A DNA stretch of 51,205 nucleotides. Source: an uncultured Phocaeicola sp. GTDB lineage: Bacteria; Bacteroidota; Bacteroidia; Bacteroidales; Bacteroidaceae. Position 1 is the stretch's first letter. Each line of letters starts with the position of its first letter. Made by a program: the position numbers and the translations under genes. The DNA is taken from assembly GCA_944322395.1 (NCBI GenBank), contig CALUPA010000009.1:1-51205 (forward strand), in the 5' to 3' direction. Below, one piece after another: positions 1 through 7,704 of this stretch. Under the pieces are notes generated by a model, which ran no database searches, was not told the origin of the DNA, and saw only the letters and a program-made list of their open reading frames with translations.

Positions 1-2
1 AG

Positions 3-89
3 GCTACTGTTGACGGAACAACAGGTTCAGACATTATGCTGAACAATTACTTGTACGACTTCTTGTCGCACTTATTTGTGCAAAGATAG
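3..89 (+). CDS. Possible C-terminal end of an unidentified protein (partial)
   Basis: A frame open from the window edge runs 28 codons to a TAG at 87-89. It uses C-ending Asp, Asn, Tyr and Phe codons, as well-expressed Bacteroidota genes do, and the base composition drops to very AT-rich directly after the stop. It ends in LYDFLSHLFVQR. With so little sequence the family cannot be named. The reverse strand offers an alternative: a gene starting at ATG 34 and running left, with a TATCTTTG promoter-like box at 81-88. I prefer the plus-strand reading only weakly. Confidence 0.3.
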   Translation, partial: ATVDGTTGSDIMLNNYLYDFLSHLFVQR

Positions 90-409
90 GAAGTTTATAT
101 CTTATTTAAAAATGTTAATCATTTAATTTTTAAGGGTGAAACTTACTATTGTTTATTAAAATGTTATTGTTAAGTTTATAAGCTTGCGTATTTTGTAACT
201 ATTTGTAAGGTGGTACGTTTTATCTTTGTTTATTATGTTATATAATTTGTATATATTTTTGAATGTTGTTCTAATGATAAAAAAATATAATTTAATTTTT
301 TCATGTCATTGATACTTTTATTTGCTTTAATGAAAAATCCCTATTGACTTAAAAAATGATTTATAATCAATTAAGTCAATAGGGAATGGTTTACAGTATA
401 GGCTTTATA
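90..409. other. AT-rich intergenic region
   Basis: About 320 bases of very AT-rich DNA without a convincing reading frame. The only clear structure is the minus-strand terminator hairpin at 333-385. Confidence 0.6.
333..385 (-). terminator. Rho-independent terminator of the lipoprotein operon
   Basis: Perfect 15-base arms at 338-352 and 371-385 (TCCCTATTGACTTAA and its complement) enclose an 18-base loop. On the minus strand the stem is followed by TTTTTCATT. It lies 25 bases past the stop codon of the lipoprotein gene. Confidence 0.8.
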
Positions 410-1309
410 TTATTTTGCTCTCACATAAAAGTTATTTGTAGCTAAATCTATAATATTGTTCGAATTATAGATTTCGAAAACTTCTTGTCCGTTATAGTAT
501 ATTTTATTTCCGTTTATTATGTATTTAGTGTTACTATAACTTCCAGGGTCTAGGTCGGTCCAATAAACAGTTTTATTATCCGAAGTGTGTATTGTTTTAA
601 GAAGAGGATACCCACTGTTATATACGGTTCTCATATAGAAATCGAGTTCTCTCATTCTGCCATTTTGGTCGAATTCCATACCAAAGACTCTAAAGTTTCC
701 TTGGTAAGCATTATTTGTATAAACATCGCTTCGCGAGTTTTGTGACTCATAAACTGAGATTTCCGCTTTCATTGCCTCGTAAGATTCTTCCATCCAGATA
801 CCCTTCATAGTTGACCATGAATATGATGATTCTTCATCATTATTTCCTGTGTCGGTGTCTTCGCCTGCTTTCAGCAGATTCCAGATTCTGTCTCCAGCAT
901 TGTCAATCAATTTGTTGCCTGATGGGTATAAGGTTATTTCACTTCCTGATTCCTGGTCTGTTAATATTATATTATCACCTGCTACAATATAGCTGTAGAA
1001 AGCGCTGCTTTCTCCGCTATAAGATTTATATTCTTCTATGTCCAAATCATAATTGTATTTCCATGCTTTCCCATTGTAAACATTATGGATGGTTGCTGCT
1101 GATGATGAGGTGAATGTCAGTTTGCTTGTACCTTTTTCATAATCTCCGTTATCTTCGTCCATCCATTCATACTTGTTTTCCCATTCGCTGCCTACCAATT
1201 GTGACATCTTGAATTCAGAATTGTTTTCATCTTCTGATGAGCAACCAGGGGTTATCATGGTGAGTAATATACAACAAAAAAATGTGTATAGTTTATACAT
1301 TTGTTTCAT
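410..1309 (-). CDS. Two-domain lipoprotein, probably surface exposed, function unknown
   Basis: The start is taken at the ATG reading MKQMYKLYTFF; an upstream in-frame ATG at 1336 overlaps the stop of the preceding gene and adds nine poorly conserved-looking residues. The protein begins with a lipoprotein signal ending TPGC, followed by SSEDEN. Acidic residues right after the lipidated Cys resemble the lipoprotein export signal of Bacteroidota, so exposure on the outer face of the outer membrane is inferred. The mature part has two similar beginnings (LVGSEWENKYE and MKGIWMEESYE), suggesting two lipocalin-like or similar beta domains joined by an acidic linker (AGEDTDTGNNDEES). It follows the barrel gene closely and shares its promoter and terminator. 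No enzyme motif is visible. Confidence 0.75.
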   Translation of the reverse strand: MKQMYKLYTFFCCILLTMITPGCSSEDENNSEFKMSQLVGSEWENKYEWMDEDNGDYEKGTSKLTFTSSSAATIHNVYNGKAWKYNYDLDIEEYKSYSGESSAFYSYIVAGDNIILTDQESGSEITLYPSGNKLIDNAGDRIWNLLKAGEDTDTGNNDEESSYSWSTMKGIWMEESYEAMKAEISVYESQNSRSDVYTNNAYQGNFRVFGMEFDQNGRMRELDFYMRTVYNSGYPLLKTIHTSDNKTVYWTDLDPGSYSNTKYIINGNKIYYNGQEVFEIYNSNNIIDLATNNFYVRAK

Positions 1310-1329
1310 ATTATTTCTTTTAATTATTA

Positions 1330-1968
1330 TTACCATGCAATTACTAAACCAAGATTAAAATAGTCTCCCGTATGGTCACTGTCAAATTTAAATTCGGAGA
1401 AATCCCAACGGTAACTTGCTGTTAATGAAAAGCCATTATATATGTTTATTCCAATCTTTGGGGCTATAAAAAGACCGAAATTACCTGATGAATTGGAAGT
1501 CTTGTCGTATTCATATTCTGGAATATATACTCCAGAAGGGGTCGTATGTCCACCTGTATTTTCTTTTGTGGTATATTCTGTAGTCCATTTGGCATATCTC
1601 ACACCTAAATCTGCGTCAATAAACAAAACGTTCTTCAACCAAAAGCGATAATGAGCTCCGACACCGATATCCCAACCCGAATTTTTTGTTACTGGAGTTT
1701 TTGTTTCTCCATTTTTTAAGGATCCGTTTATTAGGAAATGGTTCAAAGCTAATCCAAATCCTAGACCATAACCACCTTCAAGAAACTGATAATCGACATT
1801 GAGGGATGATTGTTTGTTCGATTTCTTTTTCTCATCCTCTTTAACATTTTTCTCTATTCCATTTTCGTTTTTACTGCTAGTTTCTGAACTGAAACCTTCG
1901 TTTATTGTGTTTTGAGAATACACTCCTACAGTCATAAACATGGTTATACAAAATATCAATCCCTTCAT
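1330..1968 (-). CDS. Small outer-membrane beta-barrel protein
   Basis: 212 residues with a Sec signal peptide (MKGLIFCITMFMTVGVYSQ). A charged, low-complexity stretch follows (about residues 28-55, rich in Lys, Glu and Asn). Then come alternating hydrophobic strands typical of an eight- to ten-stranded barrel: VDYQFLEGGYGLGFGLALN, GVGAHYRFWLKNVLFIDADLG, FGLFIAPKIGINIYNGFSL and SYRWDFSEF. It ends in the aromatic residue W (GLVIAW), the usual signature of a BamA-assembled barrel. It is the first gene of a two-gene operon with the lipoprotein at 410-1309. The family resembles OmpW/OmpX-type or PorT-like barrels, but I cannot assign one. A ligand or partner role for the neighbouring lipoprotein is an inference from co-transcription. 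Confidence 0.75.
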   Translation of the reverse strand: MKGLIFCITMFMTVGVYSQNTINEGFSSETSSKNENGIEKNVKEDEKKKSNKQSSLNVDYQFLEGGYGLGFGLALNHFLINGSLKNGETKTPVTKNSGWDIGVGAHYRFWLKNVLFIDADLGVRYAKWTTEYTTKENTGGHTTPSGVYIPEYEYDKTSNSSGNFGLFIAPKIGINIYNGFSLTASYRWDFSEFKFDSDHTGDYFNLGLVIAW

Positions 1969-2008
1969 AATGAGTAAATATTTAATAAATTAATTTATAA
2001 TTTTTACT

Positions 2009-2040
2009 CAAAGTTATTACTAAACTACTTATAATGCAAA
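2009..2040 (-). promoter_or_regulatory. Promoter of the barrel-lipoprotein operon
   Basis: On the minus strand TTTG (2040-2037) is followed after 20 bases by TAACTTTG (2016-2009). This matches the Bacteroidota sigma-ABfr pattern TTTG, 19-21 bp, TAnnTTTG. The expected transcript start is near 2002, giving a leader of about 34 bases. Confidence 0.75.
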
Positions 2041-2058
2041 TAGGAAAATTGCGGTTTG

Positions 2059-2116
2059 TGACTATATGGTGACTATCATACCCTATGAAGTAAAAAATAA
2101 AAACTATGAAGTAAAA
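2059..2116. repeat. Helically phased direct repeats upstream of the operon promoter
   Basis: GTGACTAT occurs at 2059-2066 and 2070-2077. CTATGAAGTAAAA occurs at 2083-2095 and 2104-2116. The shared core CTAT begins at 2062, 2073, 2083 and 2104, that is at steps of 11, 10 and 21 bases. The array lies 19-76 bases upstream of the -33 box at 2037-2040, a position suited to an activator. It also fills the gap after trpA, where no terminator is visible. Confidence 0.7.
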
Positions 2117-2126
2117 TATTTTAGTG

Positions 2127-2906
2127 TCATATACTTTGTAGATATTTCTTCAGCCTTTTAATAGCTCTGTCTGCATCTCCATTTTCTTCGTTCAACAGGG
2201 TTACAAAACGGCTTCCTATAATGCATCCTTCGGCATACGATGTTGCTGTCTCGTATGTAGTGCGGTTGGAAATACCGAAACCTATCATGCGTGGGTTACT
2301 AAGGTTCATGTCTTTTATCCTTTTGAAATATTCTTGTTTTTTTACGTCGAAATCTTTCTGTGCCCCGGTTACGGCAGCAGATGATACCATGTAGATGAAT
2401 CCTTTGGTATTTTGGTCTATAAGGCGGATTCTTTCTTCCGATGTTTCGGGGGTGATGAGCATTATAACCTTGATGTCGTATTTTTCTGCTATAGGTTTTA
2501 CTGATAGCATATATTCGTCAAACGGCATGTCGGGGATAATAACTCCGTCTATGCCTGTACGGAAGCAACTCTCGAAGAACGGTTCTATGCCGTATTGCAT
2601 TATAGGATTTAGGTAACCCATGAGGATGAGAGGTATGCTTACAGCGTGGCGTATGCCTTCCAACTGAGAGAATAGACTGGTCAGTGTCATACCGTTACGG
2701 AGCGCCTGGCACGCCGCATCCTGTATCACCGGACCATCGGCCAGAGGATCGCTGAAAGGTATCCCAATTTCAATCATATCCACTCCATTATTCTCGAGTG
2801 AGGTTATTACTTCTACGGTATTGTCGGCATTTGGTGAACCGGCACAGAAATAGATTGAAAGGATGTCACGTTTCTTGATGCTGAAAAGTTTGTTTATTCT
2901 GTCCAT
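2127..2906 (-). CDS. trpA: Tryptophan synthase alpha subunit
   Basis: Cleaves indole-3-glycerol phosphate to indole and glyceraldehyde 3-phosphate; the indole passes through a tunnel to TrpB. 259 residues, a usual length for the TIM-barrel alpha subunit. The catalytic pair is visible as E46 in DMIEIGIPFSDP and D57 in LADGP. Phosphate-binding turns are seen at GFGISN and GSRFV. Last gene of the trp operon, 15 bases after trpF. No hairpin terminator is visible in the 158 bases before the next gene, so transcription may run on into the barrel-lipoprotein operon or end by Rho. Confidence 0.97.
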   Translation of the reverse strand: MDRINKLFSIKKRDILSIYFCAGSPNADNTVEVITSLENNGVDMIEIGIPFSDPLADGPVIQDAACQALRNGMTLTSLFSQLEGIRHAVSIPLILMGYLNPIMQYGIEPFFESCFRTGIDGVIIPDMPFDEYMLSVKPIAEKYDIKVIMLITPETSEERIRLIDQNTKGFIYMVSSAAVTGAQKDFDVKKQEYFKRIKDMNLSNPRMIGFGISNRTTYETATSYAEGCIIGSRFVTLLNEENGDADRAIKRLKKYLQSI

Positions 2907-2921
2907 AGTTGTATTTGTTTT

Positions 2922-3533
2922 TTATAGTGTCCTTAATTGTCTTATAAATTCAGAGATGGTTTCTGTATCTTTTATTCCCGGTACTGTCTCAAAACCGCTG
3001 TTTATGTCTATCCCCGCAAATGAAGGGTGACGGAACGATGACACCGCTTTAAGGCTTTCCGGTCTTATCCCTCCGCTAAGCAGGAATGGGGTTTTGCCAT
3101 GATAGCTATGTGTTAGTGTCCAGTCGAATGTCTTTCCGGAACCTCCGTAAACGGCACATGGGGTATCGAACAGATAGTATCTGCACAGACCGTCGTATGG
3201 CGACGTTATGATGTCTGCATTGTCTGTCTTTAGAGAGAAAGCCTTTATTATGTCTATTCCTTTGCTGTGTATGAATTTGCATTGTTCCGGCGATTCATTT
3301 CCGTGGAGTTGCACCATGTCGAGGCCGAATGTTTCCACCTTATGTAATATATAGTCTGTTTCGCTGTTTACGAAGACTCCAACTCTGAGTGATGATGATG
3401 GCATATACTCCGGGATTGTCTCTACGAAACGTGGAGATGAAGGATGGAAGATGAATCCGGTCATGTCCGGTTTGAGTTTGTCCAATGCTCTGATATTGTC
3501 GGCATATTTCATGCCACATACTTTGATAATCAT
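2922..3533 (-). CDS. trpF: Phosphoribosylanthranilate isomerase
   Basis: Converts phosphoribosylanthranilate to the ribulose form (CdRP) in the third step of tryptophan synthesis. 203 residues, a normal stand-alone TrpF. The start MIIKVCGMK carries the catalytic Cys of the family (KVCGMK). The C-terminal part GGIRPESLKA and GIDINSGFET holds the phosphate-binding turns and the conserved SGFE motif. It is separated from trpC by 137 bases filled with tandem palindromic repeats, unlike the otherwise short spacers on either side. Confidence 0.96.
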   Translation of the reverse strand: MIIKVCGMKYADNIRALDKLKPDMTGFIFHPSSPRFVETIPEYMPSSSLRVGVFVNSETDYILHKVETFGLDMVQLHGNESPEQCKFIHSKGIDIIKAFSLKTDNADIITSPYDGLCRYYLFDTPCAVYGGSGKTFDWTLTHSYHGKTPFLLSGGIRPESLKAVSSFRHPSFAGIDINSGFETVPGIKDTETISEFIRQLRTL

Positions 3534-3576
3534 ATTCGTATGTTTTGTATTTTGTAAATGCTTGCATAAAATAGGT

Positions 3577-3664
3577 GTTACACGTTCGTGTTACTCTAGT
3601 CACACGTTGGTGTAACTCTAGTCACTCGCTCGTGTTACTGTCGTTACACGTACGTGTAACTCTG
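3577..3664. repeat. Four tandem palindromic 22-base repeats inside the trp operon
   Basis: Units at 3577-3598, 3599-3620, 3621-3642 and 3643-3664, each exactly 22 bases. Each is built on an 18-base palindrome followed by CTCT or a variant. The fourth unit is a perfect palindrome, GTTACACGTACGTGTAAC. The other three differ at a few positions in one or the other arm (TTAC or TCAC at the ends, a TTCG, TTGG or CTCG centre). The array fills most of the trpF-trpC gap and stops 7 bases short of the trpC stop codon. Confidence 0.85.
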
Positions 3665-3670
3665 ATTATG

Positions 3671-4489
3671 TCATGATTTTTCGTTCATTGAGGCTGTTTC
3701 CAGTTCTTCAATGAGGACTTTCAAAGCATATGCCGGATTTTCTGTTCTCATGAACGATTCTCCCATTAGGAATCCGTTATATCCAGCCTGTCGGAGTGCG
3801 ATGATGGTGTCTGCTCCGGATATTCCGCTTTCCGATATGTGTGGTATTCCTTCCGGTAGTTTCTCAGCAAGGCGGAATGAGTTTTCCACATCGGTGTGAA
3901 AACTGCCGAGGTTACGGTTGTTCACTCCTATGAGGTCGATGCAGTCCGTCACATAGTCCAGTTCATTTTCAGAGTGTACTTCCAATAAAACTTCCAGTCC
4001 GAAACTGTGTGCCATTTCAGCCAGGTGTTTGCATTCATCTTTCTCTAGGGTTGCTGCTATCAGCAGTATGGCATCTGCCTGTATGGCTACGGACTGTAAT
4101 ATCTGATATTCGGATATGATGAAATCTTTTCTCAGGATAGGGGTAGAGGGAGCAGCAAAACGGGCTTTAATTAAATCTCCTTTGCTGCCTCCGAAGAAAT
4201 CAATATCCGTAAGTACAGATAATCCTGCAGCTCCGGCTTCTGCATATCCGCTGGCTATATTTTTGACATCAGCTTTCTGGTTTATCCAGCCTTTGGAAGG
4301 AGAACGTCTTTTGAATTCTGATATTATTCCGGTGTGTGATGAGATTATCGAGTGGCTTAGGCTTTGGTGTTCATCGATTCCGCACATGTCTATCATGTTT
4401 TTTATAGACTTCATGCTTACGTCTTCCATCTGACGGCTGATTTCCTTGCGCTTGTTGGCTATTATCTTTGTGAGAATATCTTCTTTCAT
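3671..4489 (-). CDS. trpC: Indole-3-glycerol phosphate synthase
   Basis: Closes the indole ring of CdRP with loss of CO2 and water. 272 residues, a usual size for a stand-alone TIM-barrel enzyme; it is not fused to TrpF as in enterobacteria. Visible motifs are ISEFKRRSPSKGWI (catalytic Lys region), LRKDFI (catalytic Lys), EVLLEVHSENEL, IGVNNRNLGSF and HISESGI. It starts 13 bases after the trpD stop codon, so the two are probably translated as neighbours. The trpF gene follows after the palindromic repeat array. Confidence 0.97.
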   Translation of the reverse strand: MKEDILTKIIANKRKEISRQMEDVSMKSIKNMIDMCGIDEHQSLSHSIISSHTGIISEFKRRSPSKGWINQKADVKNIASGYAEAGAAGLSVLTDIDFFGGSKGDLIKARFAAPSTPILRKDFIISEYQILQSVAIQADAILLIAATLEKDECKHLAEMAHSFGLEVLLEVHSENELDYVTDCIDLIGVNNRNLGSFHTDVENSFRLAEKLPEGIPHISESGISGADTIIALRQAGYNGFLMGESFMRTENPAYALKVLIEELETASMNEKS

Positions 4490-4502
4490 ACGTATGGGAT
4501 GG

Positions 4503-5498
4503 TTATTGGTTTATTTCGATGAATTTCTTCAGTGTCTGCATTGCTCGTCCGCTTTCGAGTGATTCGCGTGCCTTTGCCACACACTCCTCTATGTGTAGTT
4601 GTGGCTCTATGGCCTGTATTGCAAAGGATGCGTTTATGAGTACGCATTCAGTCTGTGCTTTTGTGGCACGGTTGCTCAGTACGTTGTCGAATATCTTGGC
4701 TGCTTCGTTGGTGGTATTTCCTCCGTATAGGTCCTCGCGGCGGGCTATGGTGAAACCTATGTCGGAAGGTTTGCAGATAGTTTCATAGCGGTTTGTCATC
4801 ACCTTAAACTCATCGGTTAGGGATATCTCGTCGTAACCGTCCAAATTGTTTACTACTGCAAAGCCTATTCCAAGGCGTTGCAGTGTGTTGGTGTAGAGGC
4901 GCATAAGTGTCAAGTCAGCAACGCCCAACAACTGATATGCCGGAATGCAAGGATTGACAAGTGGTCCGAGCAGATTGAAAATGCTTCTTACTCCGAGTTC
5001 CTTTCTTACGGATGCCACAGTCTTCATAGCCGGATTGAAGAGAGGTGCGTGCATATACACCATTCCGCATTCTTCCATCGACTTTCTCAGGAGGGAATTG
5101 TCGTTGGTGAATTTCACTCCGTGTTCCTCCATCACGTTGCTGGCTCCGCTTACTGATGTACTGCCGTAGTTGCCGTGTTTGGCGACTTTGTAACCGGCTC
5201 CTGCCACTACGAAACAGGCACATGTAGAGATGTTGAAAGTGTTCTTTCCGTCGCCTCCTGTGCCAACTATGTCTATTGGTCTGTATTCGCTCAAATCTAC
5301 ATTGACACGTGTGCTGAGGAGTGCTTCGCGGAAGCCTATTAGTTCTTCTACTGTTATCCCTCTCATCTGGAAGACTGTGAGAAGTGATGCTATCTGCGTG
5401 TTGTTGTATTTCTCTCCTGTTATATTTTTCATGAGCGAACATGCTTCAGTACGAGTCAGTTCCTCATGATTGAATAGTCGTTTAAGTATTTCTTTCAT
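4503..5498 (-). CDS. trpD: Anthranilate phosphoribosyltransferase
   Basis: Transfers phosphoribosyl from PRPP to anthranilate. 331 residues, as usual for stand-alone TrpD. The glycine-rich PRPP site GTGGDGKNTFNIST and the loop KHGNYGSTSVSGASNVMEEHG are intact, as is SIFNLLGPLVNP. It is not fused to TrpG, which precedes it as a separate gene after a repeat-bearing spacer of 107 bases. Confidence 0.97.
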   Translation of the reverse strand: MKEILKRLFNHEELTRTEACSLMKNITGEKYNNTQIASLLTVFQMRGITVEELIGFREALLSTRVNVDLSEYRPIDIVGTGGDGKNTFNISTCACFVVAGAGYKVAKHGNYGSTSVSGASNVMEEHGVKFTNDNSLLRKSMEECGMVYMHAPLFNPAMKTVASVRKELGVRSIFNLLGPLVNPCIPAYQLLGVADLTLMRLYTNTLQRLGIGFAVVNNLDGYDEISLTDEFKVMTNRYETICKPSDIGFTIARREDLYGGNTTNEAAKIFDNVLSNRATKAQTECVLINASFAIQAIEPQLHIEECVAKARESLESGRAMQTLKKFIEINQ

Positions 5499-5512
5499 TG
5501 TAGCATGTTTTA

Positions 5513-5604
5513 TTTAGTTGACGAGTTGACAAGTTTATGAGTTGATAAGGTTGATGTCCGTAAGATAACCTTGTCAGCATGTAACTGTTGCCTTGTTACC
5601 TTTT
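5513..5604. repeat. Intergenic repeat element, copy 1 (trpG-trpD spacer)
   Basis: The plus strand reads TATTTAGTTGACGAGTTGAC, then TGATAAGGTTG, a variable centre, AACCTTGTCAG, TGTAACTG and GCCTTGTTACCTTT. Almost the same order of words occurs in the trpE-trpG spacer at 6179-6264. AAGGTT and AACCTT can pair to make a hairpin. The words AGTTGA and GAGTTGA recur within the element. Confidence 0.7.
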
Positions 5605-5605
5605 A

Positions 5606-6169
5606 TTATATAGAAATCCAGTTCTCAATCATCTTTTTCCCATCGGGGGTAAGTACTGACTCCGGGTGGAACTGAATGCCTCGCACGTCGTATTCATTAT
5701 GTCGGATTGCCATTATGTATCCTTCGGCACTGACGGCTGTCACTTCCAGACAGTCGGGGAGCGAATCCCTGTCTACTACCCATGAGTGATATCTCCCTAC
5801 AGGGATTTCTTCCGGAAGGTTGTTGAAGATATAATCATCTTTGGTTATGCGGATTCTGCTCTGTATGCCGTGATAGACTTCTTTCAGGTTTATAAGCTTT
5901 CCTCCGAATGCTTCGCCTATGGCCTGTTCGCCAAGACATACACCGAGTATAGGTTTACGGCCGGAGTAGGTGCGTATCACGTCGAGAAGTAGTCCGGCCT
6001 CTTCTGGTATTCCCGGACCGGGGGAGAGGAGTATCTTGTCGAATTCCTCGAGTTCTTCCATGCTGAAACAGTCGTTTCTGAGCACTGTTACTTCTGCGCC
6101 AAGCTCCTTTACCAGGTGGCTCAGGTTGTATGTGAATGAGTCGTAGTTGTCTATGATTACTATTTTCAT
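5606..6169 (-). CDS. trpG: Anthranilate synthase component II, glutamine amidotransferase
   Basis: Releases ammonia from glutamine for TrpE. 187 residues, a class I glutamine amidotransferase. The oxyanion motif SPGPGIPEEAG, the nucleophile C78 in LGVCLGEQ, and the H168/E170 pair in QFHPESVLTP complete the triad. Because it stands alone it might also serve 4-aminobenzoate synthesis, as in some bacteria with an amphibolic subunit; that is inference. It sits between trpE and trpD with repeat-bearing spacers on both sides. Confidence 0.96.
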   Translation of the reverse strand: MKIVIIDNYDSFTYNLSHLVKELGAEVTVLRNDCFSMEELEEFDKILLSPGPGIPEEAGLLLDVIRTYSGRKPILGVCLGEQAIGEAFGGKLINLKEVYHGIQSRIRITKDDYIFNNLPEEIPVGRYHSWVVDRDSLPDCLEVTAVSAEGYIMAIRHNEYDVRGIQFHPESVLTPDGKKMIENWISI

Positions 6170-6178
6170 ATTTGATGT

Positions 6179-6264
6179 TATTTAGTTGATGAGTTGAAGA
6201 GTTGACAAGGTTGCCATCCGGATGGAGAGCCTTGTTACCTTGTAACTGAAGCCTTGTTTCCTTT
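6179..6264. repeat. Intergenic repeat element, copy 2 (trpE-trpG spacer)
   Basis: Second copy of the element at 5513-5604: TTATTTAGTTGATGAGTTGA, then GAGTTGACAAGGTTGCC, a centre with ATCCGGAT, GAGCCTTGTTACC, TGTAACTG and GCCTTGTTTCCTTT. ACAAGG and CCTTGT can pair around the ATCCGGAT centre. The two copies differ mainly in the centre. Confidence 0.7.
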
Positions 6265-6268
6265 AATC

Positions 6269-7675
6269 TTATAATTTCTCTGCCAGTTCTATGGCTTTTC
6301 TCAGTGCTCCGAGCTTGTTGTTTACTTCTTGCAATTCGTTTTCTACATTGCTTTTTGCCACTATGCCGCCTCCTGCCTGAAACCAGAGTTCGTTGTTGCG
6401 GCTCACGAATGTGCGTATCGTTATTGCTTGATTAATGCTTTTCCCGTCCAGGCTGATGAAACCTATGCATCCGCCGTAAACTCCACGGTTGTGTGGCTCG
6501 TACTTGCTGATGAGTTGCATAGCCATTACCTTTGGTGCTCCGCTCAGTGTTCCAGCCGGGAAAGTATCGATGAATGTATTTACGGCATCTGCTCCGGTAT
6601 TTACTTTTCCGCTCACACGGCTTACGAGGTGAATCACGTGGCTGTAGTATTGAGGTTCCTTATAGAAATCTACTTTCACTTCGTGGCAGTTACGGCTTAG
6701 GTCGTTTCTAGCCAGGTCTACCAGCATGACGTGTTCGGCATTCTCCTTTGGGTCGGCAAGCAGGGATTCGGCAGCTTTACGGTCTGCTTCCTTGCTTCCG
6801 GTTCTTTTGGTGGTCCCTGCTATCGGGTCGATGCTTGCTATACCGTCCTCAATCTTACAGTGAGTTTCCGGTGACGAGCCGAAGATTCTGAATCCTCCGA
6901 AATCGAAATAGAACAGGTATGGCGACGGGTTTATGCTTCGCAATGCACGGTAGAGCTTGAAGTCGTCGCCTTCGTATCTCTGTATGAAACGTCTTGACAT
7001 AACTATCTGGAATACGTCGCCCCTCATGCAGTGGCTTATACCGTGGCGTATGTTTTCGCGGTGTTCGTCGTCGGTAAGTGTGCTGGTGGTTTTTCCCACT
7101 GCCCTGAACTCATATGCCGTGAAGTTCCGGTTGTTGATGGCTTTTTCTATCTCGTCTATATGACTGGCCTCACCAGATGACTGTAGTTCGAGCAACATCA
7201 TTTCACTCTTGAATCCGTGGAAAACGATAAGGTACTTATATAATATGTATAGAATCTCAGGTGCGTCGTTCTTTTCGTCTGTACTGTCCGGTACGTCGAT
7301 GTTTTCGAAATAGCGGACAGCATTGAAAGTGGTATAGCCGTACACTCCGCAGTATGACGAGTATTCACCTTCTATCACGAAATGCCCGAGGAAGGTATTT
7401 ATGGCATCTTCCACACTTTCTTTATCCTTTACAGATGTTTCTTCTGTACTTCCGTCGGGATAAGTGGCTATGGCTTTCCCGTGGTTGATGCTTATACTTG
7501 CTATCGGGTTGAGGCCGATGAAGGATTTGTTGTTTTCTGTTCCGTGATAGTCAGAACTCTCCATCAGTACACTCTGAGGGAAAAGGTCGCGCACTTTCAG
7601 ATATGTGCTCACCGGGGTATGAAGGTCGCCCAGTATTGATTTGTGGATGGTGGTGTATTTGTATTTTGTATTCAT
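6269..7675 (-). CDS. trpE: Anthranilate synthase component I
   Basis: Converts chorismate to anthranilate using ammonia from TrpG. The start is placed at MNTKYKYTTIHK; an upstream in-frame ATG at 7765 would add 30 residues translated from the repeat-rich spacer and is unlikely. That gives 468 residues, normal for TrpE. The chorismate-binding domain is complete: DVFQIVMSRRF, PSPYLFYFDF, GSSPETH, DPIAGTTKRTG, EHVMLVDLARND, GTLSGAPKVMAM and GGCIGFI. The N-terminal domain has VLMESSDYHG, the likely region for tryptophan feedback binding. It precedes trpG and follows trpB. Confidence 0.97.
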   Translation of the reverse strand: MNTKYKYTTIHKSILGDLHTPVSTYLKVRDLFPQSVLMESSDYHGTENNKSFIGLNPIASISINHGKAIATYPDGSTEETSVKDKESVEDAINTFLGHFVIEGEYSSYCGVYGYTTFNAVRYFENIDVPDSTDEKNDAPEILYILYKYLIVFHGFKSEMMLLELQSSGEASHIDEIEKAINNRNFTAYEFRAVGKTTSTLTDDEHRENIRHGISHCMRGDVFQIVMSRRFIQRYEGDDFKLYRALRSINPSPYLFYFDFGGFRIFGSSPETHCKIEDGIASIDPIAGTTKRTGSKEADRKAAESLLADPKENAEHVMLVDLARNDLSRNCHEVKVDFYKEPQYYSHVIHLVSRVSGKVNTGADAVNTFIDTFPAGTLSGAPKVMAMQLISKYEPHNRGVYGGCIGFISLDGKSINQAITIRTFVSRNNELWFQAGGGIVAKSNVENELQEVNNKLGALRKAIELAEKL

Positions 7676-7704
7676 CTTTGAATAATTTAAAATTAATAAT
7701 TGGG

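Noticed and set aside
1-34. Possible gene start on the minus strand (ATG at 34, MSEPVVP) with a TATCTTTG box at 81-88
   Set aside because: Only 11 codons are visible; the plus-strand frame shows codon choice and composition more like coding DNA. Neither reading is strong.
2041-2126. Terminator after trpA
   Set aside because: No hairpin with a U-run could be found; the repeats here are direct, not inverted.
3577-3664. CRISPR array
   Set aside because: The 22-base units are contiguous with no spacers and each is palindromic; no cas genes are in the window.
4878-5469. Several open frames antisense to trpD
   Set aside because: Shadows of the trpD reading frame; no start signals or domain content of their own.
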